Positions 10,422 through 18,779 of a stretch of 64,000 bases of DNA are shown here, one piece after another. Origin of the DNA: BD2-11 sp965115885. Lineage in GTDB: Bacteria; Gemmatimonadota; Gemmatimonadetes; Longimicrobiales; Gaopeijiaceae. The stretch spans positions 2,604,001 through 2,668,000 of the forward strand of contig OZ220479.1 in assembly GCA_965115885.1 (NCBI GenBank), written 5' to 3'. Under the pieces are notes generated by a model. It ran no database searches. It saw nothing but the letters and a program-made list of their open reading frames with translations, and was not told the DNA's origin. Within the stretch, counting starts at the first letter, position 1. Each line of letters starts with the position of its first letter. The position numbers and the translations under genes are program-made.

Positions 10422-12200
10422 GTGACATACGAGATCGTGTTCGTGCTGCTGGTCGCGGGGACGGCCCTGGTGCTCTTCGCCATGGACCGCATCCGACTCG
10501 ACCAGCTCTCCATGTCGGTGCCCGTGGCACTCCTGCTGGGCGGAATCATCGGTCCGGGCGAGGCGCTGTCCGGGTTGTCCAGCGAAGCGACCGTCACCGT
10601 GGCGGCCATGCTGGTGCTCGGGCTGGGACTGCGCAAGACGGGGCTGGTGGCGGCGATCGGCATCTGGGCGCGCACGGCGCCGCTGGGCGGCAAGACCCTG
10701 CGCATGCTCATCCTATGCCTGCTGGTGGCCTTCCTGTCGCCGTTCCTGAACAACACCGCGGTGGTGATCGTGTTCATCCCGGTGTTCGCTTCCCTCGCCG
10801 AGCAAGCCGACGAACCGGTCTCGATGTATCTGATGCCGCTTTCGTTCGTGGCGATCATGGGGGGGACGGTAACCCTGATCGGCACCGCCACGAACCTCGT
10901 CGTGCACGGGGAGGCGATCGCGCGCGGGTACGACGAGCTGACCATGTTCTCCATCGCGCCCGTGGGACTGATCTGCCTGACCGTGGGAATGCTCTACCTC
11001 TTCACCGTCGGACGGCGCTACATGCCCCGCCGCAAACGGCCGCCGGATCTGTCCAGCCGCTACGGCGTGCGCAGGTTCACGACCGAGCTGAGGGTGGGGC
11101 CGAACTCGCCGGCGGCCGGACGCACCCTGGCCGAACTGGCCTGGAGCGCGCGCTTCGACGTCATGGTCGTGGGAATCGAGCGGGACGGCCGGACCATCTC
11201 GCTCCCCGCAGGCCAACGCGTCATCGAGGCCGGAGACAGACTGTACGCCCAGGGCGCGGCGGACAACCTGCTCCGTCTCGCTCAAGTTCAGAAGCTGGAC
11301 ACTCCGGAAGGACGCGAGCCCCGGGCCGCGAGCGAGAGCGTCGTCGAGGGCCGCATGGTGGAGATCGTCATGGGGCCGGGTTCGGCGCTGGTGGGACGGA
11401 CGCTGAAGGACCTTTCCTTCGCGCAGCGCTACGACGTCACCGTGCTCGGGGTTCAGAGCCACGGCGCGCCCGTGAGCGACCGGATCGCCCAGATGGAGTT
11501 CTCGGTGGGCGACATTCTGCTGGTGCGCGGGGAGCCCGGAGCCCTCGACCGCCTGGCCGACGAGCCCGGCTTCATCCCGATGGCCGAGGTGGACCGCCCG
11601 GTGGGCAGCCGACCGCGCGCCGCCTTCGCGGCCGCCATCATGGCCGGAGTGGTGCTGGCCGCGAGCTTCGGCCTCTTCCCCATCTCCACGTCGGCCATGG
11701 CGGGGGTGGCGCTGATGGTGTTCACCGGGTGCGTGCGCGTCAACGAGATCTACGCGGAGCTGGACTGGCTGGTAGTGTTCGTGATGGCGGGACTCATACC
11801 GCTGGGGCTGGCGATGGAGTCCACGGGCGCGGCCGCTTGGATCGCCTCGGGCGTGGTGGGAGCGACCTCCGGGCTCGGCGAGACCGGAATGATCGCGGCC
11901 TTCTATCTGCTGACCGCAGTCATGACCGCAGTGGTGGCCAACACCGCCACCGCCGTGATGCTCACCCCGGTCGCCATCCTGGTGGCCCAGGACGCGGGGC
12001 TGAACCCGTACGCCCTGCTGGTGACGGTCATGTTCGGGGCCTCCGCCTCCTTCGTCACCCCGTTCGGCTACAAGACCAACGTGATGATCTACTCCCCCGG
12101 CGGATACCGCTTCATGGACTTCGTGAAGGTCGGAGGACCGCTCAATCTGCTCCTGGCGATCGTCGCCTCGATCTGCATCCCCTTTTTCTGGCCGAGTTGA
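10422..12200 (+). CDS. SLC13-family permease with two TrkA_C domains
   Basis: This is an inner-membrane anion/dicarboxylate or sulfate-type sodium symporter of the divalent anion:Na+ family. From GTG 10422 it has 592 residues. The architecture is a first membrane half (to about residue 210, with FLSPFLNNTAVV and GTATNLVVHG), then two cytoplasmic TrkA_C regulatory domains (about 220-390; ELRVGPNSPAAG and IVMGPGSALVGRTLKDL) and a second membrane half (about 410-590, ending SASFVTPFGYKTNVMIYSPGGY). The duplicated NT/T-loop motifs are those of SLC13 transporters. The GTG follows GGGGAAAGGC; an upstream ATG at 10311 would add 37 polar residues. Substrate is not evident. It is divergent from the FkbM gene, with no partner genes. 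Confidence 0.88.
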   Translation: MTYEIVFVLLVAGTALVLFAMDRIRLDQLSMSVPVALLLGGIIGPGEALSGLSSEATVTVAAMLVLGLGLRKTGLVAAIGIWARTAPLGGKTLRMLILCLLVAFLSPFLNNTAVVIVFIPVFASLAEQADEPVSMYLMPLSFVAIMGGTVTLIGTATNLVVHGEAIARGYDELTMFSIAPVGLICLTVGMLYLFTVGRRYMPRRKRPPDLSSRYGVRRFTTELRVGPNSPAAGRTLAELAWSARFDVMVVGIERDGRTISLPAGQRVIEAGDRLYAQGAADNLLRLAQVQKLDTPEGREPRAASESVVEGRMVEIVMGPGSALVGRTLKDLSFAQRYDVTVLGVQSHGAPVSDRIAQMEFSVGDILLVRGEPGALDRLADEPGFIPMAEVDRPVGSRPRAAFAAAIMAGVVLAASFGLFPISTSAMAGVALMVFTGCVRVNEIYAELDWLVVFVMAGLIPLGLAMESTGAAAWIASGVVGATSGLGETGMIAAFYLLTAVMTAVVANTATAVMLTPVAILVAQDAGLNPYALLVTVMFGASASFVTPFGYKTNVMIYSPGGYRFMDFVKVGGPLNLLLAIVASICIPFFWPS

Positions 12201-12261
12201 ACCGGAGACGGGAAAAGAGGCCAACCGCGGGTCCCGAAGGCCGGACAAGGGCGGGGAGCGT

Positions 12262-12304
12262 CGGTCCCGCGTTGCCTGCGAACGACGGGTTCGGGGCGGG
12301 ACCG
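12262..12304. terminator. Inverted repeat between convergent genes, possible terminator
   Basis: CGGTCCCGC (12262-12270) pairs perfectly with GCGGGACCG (12296-12304) around a 25-nt loop, in the gap between the converging SLC13 and NHL-repeat genes. No T-run is present, so this is a tentative bidirectional terminator. Confidence 0.3.
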
Positions 12305-12470
12305 CTCGTGCAGTCGAAGTGGCGCACGGTCTCCCTCGCGGGCCGAGCACCCATGTGCATCCGGCTCTTCAGGGTGTCGGACGCCCGAATCCCGGGCGTC
12401 GCGACGGACGACCTGGGCCTGCAACGGGTCGCGAGCGTTCCGCTCCCGCGGTCCCTTCGATCCAGCCGAC

Positions 12471-13574
12471 TTACCCGCAGCCTCCGGCCCGCAGCGGACG
12501 CGACGGCACGTAGCGCACCAGGCGCATGCGCTCGACCTCCCCCGCGTAGATGTTGCCGTCGAAGTCGACTCCGAGAAACTCGATCCCCGGCCCCACGTTC
12601 GCGTCGTGCTGGGGGACGAAGCAGGTCACCCAAGCCTGCTCGGTCCCCAGGTCGCCGATGCGGATGCCCTTTTCCCAACCGAAGTTGCTGCGCCAGGGGT
12701 CGGGCGGGCCGGTGCGCAGATCTCCCGACAGGCCGTCGCCGGCGTACAGGACGTCGTTGCGGTCGATGAAGAGGCCGCTCGGCTTGCCGTAGTGGGTCCA
12801 GACGTAGCGCAGGGTGCCGTCGTCGTCGAAAACCTGAATGCGACTGTTGCCGCGGTCGGCGACGTAGACGCGACCCCGGGAGTCGATCTTGACGTCGTGG
12901 GGGTCGCTGAAGCGGCCGGGCTCGCGGCTCTCGGATCCGACGCCGCCCCCCACGGCGAGCAGAAAGCTCCCGTCGCTGGCCAACTTCACGATCCGATTGT
13001 TGCCGCCCCGGTGCCCGTCGGACACCCAGACGTCGCCCCGCGGGGAGACCGCGACCCCCGACGGCCCGTTGAAGCGCGTCTCGCTGTCCCCGTGCACCCC
13101 CGCTTCCCCGATGCGCAGCACCACTTCGCCCCGGCGGGTCAGCTTAAGGACCTGATGCCCCATGCCCATGCGCTCGCCGAGCGCGGCGCGCGCGTCCCCG
13201 TGGGCCCCGCCCTCCGTCACCCACAGATATCCCTCGCGATCCAGCGCGAAGCCGTGCGGGAAAGCGAACAGCCCCGCTCCGAAGCTGTCGACCAGATTCC
13301 CCTCCAAGTCGAACTTCAGAATCGGGTCGATGTCGGTGCCGGCGCACTGGTTGGCGCCGCACCGGTCGAGAATCCACAGGTGTTCGCCATCCGGATCGGG
13401 GACGACGCCGCTCACGATGCCGAGCGTCCGTCCCTCGGGAAGCCGTTCCCAGCCCACCTCGGCCCGATACGGGTTCGGGGCGCTCGTCTGGGCACCGAGC
13501 GATCCGCCGATCCCACCCGCGGACGCGGCCAGAACGACGGAAACGAGCCGACACCTTCGAAATGCGTCGCCCAT
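12471..13574 (-). CDS. Secreted NHL-repeat six-bladed beta-propeller (peptidyl-hydroxyglycine lyase-like)
   Basis: This is a 367-residue exported beta-propeller. The ATG at 13574 follows GAGGAA, and a signal peptide ends near SLGAQ (about residue 29). NHL-type blades are visible as repeated phrases: HLWILDRCG, FPHGFALDREGYLWVTEGG, FNGPSGVAVSPRGDVWVSDG, FSDPHDVKIDSRGRVYVADRGNSRIQVF and LFIDRNDVLYAGDG. The blade order resembles proteins annotated as peptidyl-alpha-hydroxyglycine amidating lyase-like. In bacteria the true substrate is generally unknown, so only the fold is secure. C14-type paired cysteines (CGANQC) may form a disulfide. It is convergent with the SLC13 gene and divergent from the next pair. 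Confidence 0.8.
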   Translation of the reverse strand: MGDAFRRCRLVSVVLAASAGGIGGSLGAQTSAPNPYRAEVGWERLPEGRTLGIVSGVVPDPDGEHLWILDRCGANQCAGTDIDPILKFDLEGNLVDSFGAGLFAFPHGFALDREGYLWVTEGGAHGDARAALGERMGMGHQVLKLTRRGEVVLRIGEAGVHGDSETRFNGPSGVAVSPRGDVWVSDGHRGGNNRIVKLASDGSFLLAVGGGVGSESREPGRFSDPHDVKIDSRGRVYVADRGNSRIQVFDDDGTLRYVWTHYGKPSGLFIDRNDVLYAGDGLSGDLRTGPPDPWRSNFGWEKGIRIGDLGTEQAWVTCFVPQHDANVGPGIEFLGVDFDGNIYAGEVERMRLVRYVPSRPLRAGGCG

Positions 13575-13742
13575 GGCAGAAGTTCCTCGGTTGCCGCGTG
13601 GACCGCGGCGCGCTTCGGGCCGCAGGCTTCCGGCGCAATGTACGCGGCCGACGACGATCGCGCCGGAAACGGGAACCATCCTCCCCGCGGGATCGTACCG
13701 GACAGGGCGATCACGCTATCCGCTCCCCATCCCAGGTCGGCG

Positions 13743-15074
13743 ATGCCTCCGCAAGCGAACGGCGGGCCCCTCCTCCGCTGGGCCCTTTCCCTGTCCACGC
13801 TCCTGGCGATTCCGGCTTCGGCCCAAAACGCCGAACGCATCTGGGGCCGGGTCCACACGACCGAAGGCCGCGTCCTCGCCGGCTTCCTCCGCTGGAACCG
13901 CACCGGGGCCAACTGGGCCGACGTCCTGAGAGGCCTCAAGGAACTGCCCGAGGAAAACTACTTCGCCTGGCTGGAGGCCTACGACCGAGAGCCCGCGACG
14001 CGGACTCTCGACTTCCGCGGCTACCGCATCACATGGAAGGAGGTGGATCCCGAATTTCCCATGGAAGTGCGCACCGGGGTGCGCTTCGGCCATCTGGACT
14101 CGCTGGTCGCGCTCGACGGCGCGCGCGCGCGCCTGACGCTCCGCTCCGGGGCGCGCCTCGAGCTCGAGCCTCGCGGACGGGACCGGGGCGGCTCGGCGCC
14201 GAAGTTGCATGTGGAGGCGCCGGGCCAAGAGGAGATCGGAGTGGATTGGGACGAACTCGAGCGCGTGGTCTTCTCCGCGCCTCCGCCCGCCGCTTTCCCC
14301 GAGGCGCGCCGACTGTTCGGGACCGCCGAGGACCGCAGCGGCAACCGCTTCACCGGCCACCTCGCGTGGGACCGGGACGAGATTCTCGAATCCGACGTGC
14401 TCGACGGTCGACTGACGCGTCGGCCGACCGACCGGCGGATCGCCTTCGCGCGCATCCGCTCGCTCACGCGCGTCCGCCGAGGCGTACGAGTGGAGCTGAG
14501 CGACGGCGGCACGCTGGAACTCGAGGGCACCAACGACGTCGGTCGGGGGAATCGCGGCGTGCGCGTCGCCGACCCGAGCCTCGGCGTGGTCGTGGTGCCG
14601 TGGGAACGTCTTCGCGCGGTGCGCTTCCATCGGCCCGGCGAAGAAGCCGCGGAGACCGGCGGGCGCCCGCGCGAACGCGGCGGGTTCGACGGCGGACGCG
14701 CGCTGGTCGGCACGGTGGTCGCCCGCGGGGGGGAGGAAATCCGGGGCGAACTGCGCTGGGACGCCGAGGAAGCGGGCGACTGGGAGTTCCTGAGCGGGGA
14801 GGCGGAGGGGGTGGAGTACGAGATCGAATTCCGGTTCGTCCGGCGAATCGAGCTCGGCGCGGAGGACGGGACCGCGGCGGTCCTCGCCGACGGACGCGTG
14901 ATCGAAGGAATCCGGGACGCGACATCGGACGGCAAGGGCGTGATGGTCGCGTCCGAGGATCGCTCCGGGACGCGGAACGGCGGCTCGGAATGGCGCCTGA
15001 TCCCGTGGGCCGACGTCCGCGAGGTGCGCTTCGACCCCGACCCGGCGACGCCGGGCGGACGGGAGCGTCCGTGA
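13743..15074 (+). CDS. Secreted protein with a triplicated domain, function unknown
   Basis: I do not recognise a named family. The 443-residue product has a signal peptide ending at PASAQ (about residue 28). Three related units follow at about 29-180, 185-300 and 320-440. Each begins with a glycine-rich strand pattern (GRVHTTEGRVLAGFLRWN; GTAEDRSGNRFTGHLAWD; GTVVARGGEEIRGELRWD) and closes with a W-x-x-[LV]-x-x-V-x-F motif (VDWDELERVVF; VPWERLRAVRF; IPWADVREVRF). This looks like tandem all-beta, SH3- or Sm-like barrels. The stop overlaps the GTG start of the next gene (GTGA), so it is probably made together with that outer-membrane protein. It lies divergent from the NHL gene. Confidence 0.7.
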   Translation: MPPQANGGPLLRWALSLSTLLAIPASAQNAERIWGRVHTTEGRVLAGFLRWNRTGANWADVLRGLKELPEENYFAWLEAYDREPATRTLDFRGYRITWKEVDPEFPMEVRTGVRFGHLDSLVALDGARARLTLRSGARLELEPRGRDRGGSAPKLHVEAPGQEEIGVDWDELERVVFSAPPPAAFPEARRLFGTAEDRSGNRFTGHLAWDRDEILESDVLDGRLTRRPTDRRIAFARIRSLTRVRRGVRVELSDGGTLELEGTNDVGRGNRGVRVADPSLGVVVVPWERLRAVRFHRPGEEAAETGGRPRERGGFDGGRALVGTVVARGGEEIRGELRWDAEEAGDWEFLSGEAEGVEYEIEFRFVRRIELGAEDGTAAVLADGRVIEGIRDATSDGKGVMVASEDRSGTRNGGSEWRLIPWADVREVRFDPDPATPGGRERP

Positions 15075-17452
15075 CCGGCGCCGGGCGGGGGGCGACGCGC
15101 AGGCGAAACGCCGCTCGGCGCGCGCGCCTCGCCCCCGGGATCGTTTTCCTGTGCCTCCTCTCCGCGGCTCCGCGCCCGATTCGAGCACAGAACGCGCCGG
15201 ACGACGCGCGGACGCTCGCGGAGGACGCCTTCGTCGACCCGGACGCGCGCATCCTCTTCCAAGCCGCGCAGACGAATTGGAAATCCATAGAGCAGTCGGT
15301 CCTGCGCTACCGGGCGGTGATCCGGCAACGGATCGCGGCCGCCATCCGCGCACCGCTCAAGGACCGGGTCCTCTACCGCGACGAAACCGCGGTGCGCGCG
15401 TTCTGGGATCACGAGCACGACGCGGTGGTGCAGGTGCTGGGCGCGAAGTCCCAGTACCCCGGATGGTCGACGGCTCGAAGCGAAGGGGACATGGACTGGC
15501 TCGACGACCTGGCCTTCGACGAGCCCTTCGACCCCGGCGGAGACCGCCTGTTCTTCGGGGCCACGGCTTCGGAGGAACCCGACGTCGCCGTCGAGCATCC
15601 CCTGGCCACCGGCGCAGACCGGCGCTACCGGTACGCGAGCGGCGACACGCTGACTCTCTCCTTCCCCGACGGACGCCGCCTGCACGCCGTGCAACTGGAC
15701 GTGGTTCCGCGCGAAGCGGACGTCCGTCTCATCGTGGGCACCCTTTGGATCGAACCCGAGTCCGGCGCGCTGGTGCGCGCCGTCTACCGGCTGAGCCGCC
15801 GGTTCGACTTCCTGCGCGACCTGCAGGAACTGCAGGAAGAGGAGGAGGCCGGCGCGTTCAGGTTCGTTCCCGGCGTCTTCAAGCCCTGGACCTTCGATCT
15901 TTCCATGATCGCGGTCGACTACAGCCTCTGGAACTTCGAGGTCTGGCTCCCGCACTACATGCGCTTCGAAGGTCGGGTCAGCGCCGGCATCGTCGAATTT
16001 CCGATCGAGATGGACGTCTCGTACCGGATGGAATCGGTGACGACGCGCGCCGACGTGGAGCGGGAGGCGGCCGAACGGATCGGACCGGACCCGCCCCGCG
16101 ACTCCTCGCACGTCGCGTTCGAGACGCGCGAGGAAGCGATGGACTTCGTGGCGCGTCTGTTGTCGGAAGAGGACGGGATCGAGTACGAGAGCGCGGAGGA
16201 GAGCGACTTCGCCCGGGAGCGGGACGCGTTCTTCATCGCGCCTCGGGAACGGGCCCGAGTGTTGACCAGCCCGGAGCTTCCGCCTCCCGTCTGGGACGAG
16301 GGGGCGGGCTTTCCGCCGAACGAACAGATCGACGAGTACGTCGCCACCCTCGCCGACCTGCCCGCGCCCGATGCGCCCGGCATCCCCTGGTCGCTCGACT
16401 GGGGCTGGGATCGGCCCGGGTTGATCCGATACAACCGGGTCGAAGGGCTCGCCGCCGGCCTGAACTTCGGGACCGATCTCGCCGGAACCTACGCGCTGAA
16501 CGCGAACGCGTTCCTAGGCGTCTCGGACCTCGAACCCAAGGCGCGCGTCGAGATCGAACGGGCGACGCTGCGTCGGCGGTTGAAGCTCGGGGTCTACAGC
16601 GAGCTCGTCTCCACCAGTCCGCGCGCCGGACATTTGGGGCCCGGCAATTCGCTCGGCGCAGCTTTTCTGGGACGCGACGAGGGGGAGTACTTCCGAGCAG
16701 CTGGCGCTGACCTCGTCTGGCTCCCGCCCGCCGCCGCGCGCCAGCGGTTCGAGGTCCGAGCCTACGCGGAACGCCAGGACGCGGTGCGGACCCGGGCGGG
16801 CTTCGCCTTCTTCCACATGCTCGACGACGGCTGGGACTTCCGTCCCAACGTGGCCGCCGATGCGGTCGACGAGTTGGGAACCGAGGTTCGACTGGCGCCA
16901 TGGTGGGGCAGCGACCCCCATCTCGTCCAAGTCGGGGTCGAGCTGTACGGGCAAGTCGCTCGGCGCCGGTCCGGATCCGGGGACGGGACCGCCCACTACG
17001 GCCGGACCAGCGCCGTCGTTCGGGTGGCCGCGCCGCTGTCCCCCCGGAGGTGGCGGCTCGGCCTCGAGCTGGCCGGCGGCACCACCTTCGGCGAGGCCCC
17101 CGCCCAGCGGGCTTGGTTTCTGGGCGGCACCCGATCACTGCGCGGCCATTCGCCGTCGGCGGTCCAAGGACCGGCGTTCGGGCGGGGCCGGGTGGAGGTC
17201 GCCCGCACCTACGACGTCGGCACCCTGAGCGTCTTCACCGACGCCGGCTGGGCCAGCCGTCTCGGAAGTCGCGTCCGCGAAGCCCAGGATCCGGACATCC
17301 GAACGCCGGCGCGCGAACACGACGGTCTTCTCTTCGGCGTCGGGGTCGGCGCAAGCCTGCTCGACGGCCTCCTGCGCACCGACGTCTCCTACGGGCTGAA
17401 CGGGCCCGCGCGCGAGTTCTGGATCTCCCTCTACTTGGACTCGTTGCTCTAG
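15071..17452 (+). CDS. Outer-membrane protein with C-terminal Omp85-like beta-barrel
   Basis: This is a predicted outer-membrane protein of 793 residues with a signal peptide ending near PIRAQ (about residue 35). Residues about 40-430 form an uncharacterised periplasmic region (ALVRAVYRLSRRFDF and an acidic EELQEEEE stretch are notable). The last 300 residues are alternating amphipathic strands with the Omp85-type motif GGTRSLRGH and a C-terminal aromatic-rich strand ending YLDSLL. The layout resembles DUF5686-like or surface-antigen barrels. The start is the GTG overlapping the upstream stop (GTGA), with GGGAG just before. The stop lies 2 bp from the converging SDR gene stop. Its role, perhaps assembly or export of the upstream repeat protein, is inferred only from coupling. 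Confidence 0.72.
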   Translation: MTGAGRGATRRRNAARRARLAPGIVFLCLLSAAPRPIRAQNAPDDARTLAEDAFVDPDARILFQAAQTNWKSIEQSVLRYRAVIRQRIAAAIRAPLKDRVLYRDETAVRAFWDHEHDAVVQVLGAKSQYPGWSTARSEGDMDWLDDLAFDEPFDPGGDRLFFGATASEEPDVAVEHPLATGADRRYRYASGDTLTLSFPDGRRLHAVQLDVVPREADVRLIVGTLWIEPESGALVRAVYRLSRRFDFLRDLQELQEEEEAGAFRFVPGVFKPWTFDLSMIAVDYSLWNFEVWLPHYMRFEGRVSAGIVEFPIEMDVSYRMESVTTRADVEREAAERIGPDPPRDSSHVAFETREEAMDFVARLLSEEDGIEYESAEESDFARERDAFFIAPRERARVLTSPELPPPVWDEGAGFPPNEQIDEYVATLADLPAPDAPGIPWSLDWGWDRPGLIRYNRVEGLAAGLNFGTDLAGTYALNANAFLGVSDLEPKARVEIERATLRRRLKLGVYSELVSTSPRAGHLGPGNSLGAAFLGRDEGEYFRAAGADLVWLPPAAARQRFEVRAYAERQDAVRTRAGFAFFHMLDDGWDFRPNVAADAVDELGTEVRLAPWWGSDPHLVQVGVELYGQVARRRSGSGDGTAHYGRTSAVVRVAAPLSPRRWRLGLELAGGTTFGEAPAQRAWFLGGTRSLRGHSPSAVQGPAFGRGRVEVARTYDVGTLSVFTDAGWASRLGSRVREAQDPDIRTPAREHDGLLFGVGVGASLLDGLLRTDVSYGLNGPAREFWISLYLDSLL

Positions 17453-17454
17453 AT

Positions 17455-18456
17455 TCAGATTCGGATGCCGGGGTTCGCCGACTCCCCGACGTTCCCGACC
17501 CAGCGGCAACGGCCCTCGCTGCAACGAATCCCGGTCAGCTCCCGGCTCAGCTGCCTGAGCCGAGCGCGCGCCTCGGGGTCGTAGGCTTGGCCGTTGGCCC
17601 TGGCGGGGACGAGCCCGTTGAAATACTGGCCGCTGTCGTAGTCGTCCGATTCCACCAGCTGCATCACGGCGTCCGCACCTTCGTCGACGGTCGAGCGCGG
17701 TTCCACGCCCGCCCGCCGCACCATTCCGGTGGGCATGTAGGTCGCGGGATGCAGCGAGCCGACCACGACGCCGGTCCCCTCCAGCTCTTCGGCCAGGTCG
17801 AGGGTGAACATCACCTGCGCGAGCTTGCTCTGGGCGTAGGCGCGCCGTCCGCTGAACCCCTCCTCCAACATGACGTCGTCGAAATCGATGGGCGTCTGCG
17901 CCCCCGAGGAGACGTTCACGATGCGCGCCGGCGCGCTGTCCAGCAGCCGCGGCATCAGCATGTGGGTGAGCAGGAAGGTGGAAAGGTAGTTGACCTGAAA
18001 GCGGTATTCGTGTCCGTCCTCGGTCAGCAGCCGCTCGTCGGGCGCCGACCCGAACCCGGCGTTGTTGACGAGGAGATCGAGACGGCCGTAGTCGGCGAGC
18101 AACGTCTCCGCGAACCGCCGCACATCCGCGAGCGCGGCTAGGTCGGCGCGATAGAAGCGAGCGCTGCCCGCCCCGCCGGCGTTGATGGCGTCCGCCACCT
18201 CCGCGCCCCGCTCCTCGTTGCGGCCGTGCACGATCACGTGATGCCCCCGGGCTCCGAGCCGGAACGCCAGTTCCCTGCCCAGCCCCGACGTCGATCCGGT
18301 CACCAGCGCCACCTGCTGGCCGGGCGCGGGTGCAGCGGGCGCCTGCGCGAGAGCATGGCTCGAAATTCCGTTCGAGGCGACCGCGAGCAGGAGGACCGTC
18401 GCGGGCCCCCGCGGGCCGCCGAGCCATCCCGAACGTTCCAATCCCGTTCTTTCCAC
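17455..18456 (-). CDS. Short-chain dehydrogenase/reductase with N-terminal signal-like segment
   Basis: This is a 333-residue classical SDR with all key motifs: TGSTSGLG for NAD(P), NNAGFGS, catalytic Ser in NVSSGAQ, and YAQSK. The C-terminal region matches retinol-dehydrogenase/WW-domain-oxidoreductase-like SDRs. The GTG start at 18456 follows AAGGGGAGA. Unusually, about 40 residues precede the Rossmann fold and contain a hydrophobic run ending SSHALAQ, which looks like a cleavable signal peptide. That would place a nucleotide-dependent enzyme in the periplasm, so it may instead be an uncleaved anchor. The C-terminus carries two cysteines (GIRCSEGRCRW). Its stop is 2 bp from that of the preceding gene. 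Substrate unknown. Confidence 0.85.
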   Translation of the reverse strand: MERTGLERSGWLGGPRGPATVLLLAVASNGISSHALAQAPAAPAPGQQVALVTGSTSGLGRELAFRLGARGHHVIVHGRNEERGAEVADAINAGGAGSARFYRADLAALADVRRFAETLLADYGRLDLLVNNAGFGSAPDERLLTEDGHEYRFQVNYLSTFLLTHMLMPRLLDSAPARIVNVSSGAQTPIDFDDVMLEEGFSGRRAYAQSKLAQVMFTLDLAEELEGTGVVVGSLHPATYMPTGMVRRAGVEPRSTVDEGADAVMQLVESDDYDSGQYFNGLVPARANGQAYDPEARARLRQLSRELTGIRCSEGRCRWVGNVGESANPGIRI

Positions 18457-18779
18457 GATCGTCTCCCCTTGTCTCGAAAAACCGATCCGCGCCCGCCCTC
18501 CAACATAGACGCCCTTCGGGCGGCGGGCACGGGACCCCCGCGTCCCTCGAGGGCTTTTCGTGGCCGCGGGCGATGCGGCGCCCTTCCCTGCGCTTTCCCC
18601 GAAACCGATCCGCGCCGAGCTCCGTACGAGGGGAGCCGGCACTCGCGAGGGCGATTCCCCATTTCGCGGAACCCGACCGGACGCACGCGCGCCGGGCGGC
18701 ACGCGTCGGGAAGCCCGAGGATCGAGACGGGGATGCGGGTTCGTACGGATCGAACGACGACGAGAGGGAGGGAGGGGCG
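18457..18779. other. 323-bp divergent promoter region
   Basis: This region separates the leftward SDR and the rightward DUF5916 gene, so it should carry both promoters, though no boxes are clear. A 13-bp direct repeat, ACCGATCCGCGCC, occurs at 18481-18493 and 18604-18616; its meaning is unknown. Confidence 0.35.

Noticed and set aside
18481..18616. Two copies of ACCGATCCGCGCC in a divergent promoter region
   Set aside because: Only 13 bp, with no symmetry or third copy; listed as a note in the region feature but not as an operator.
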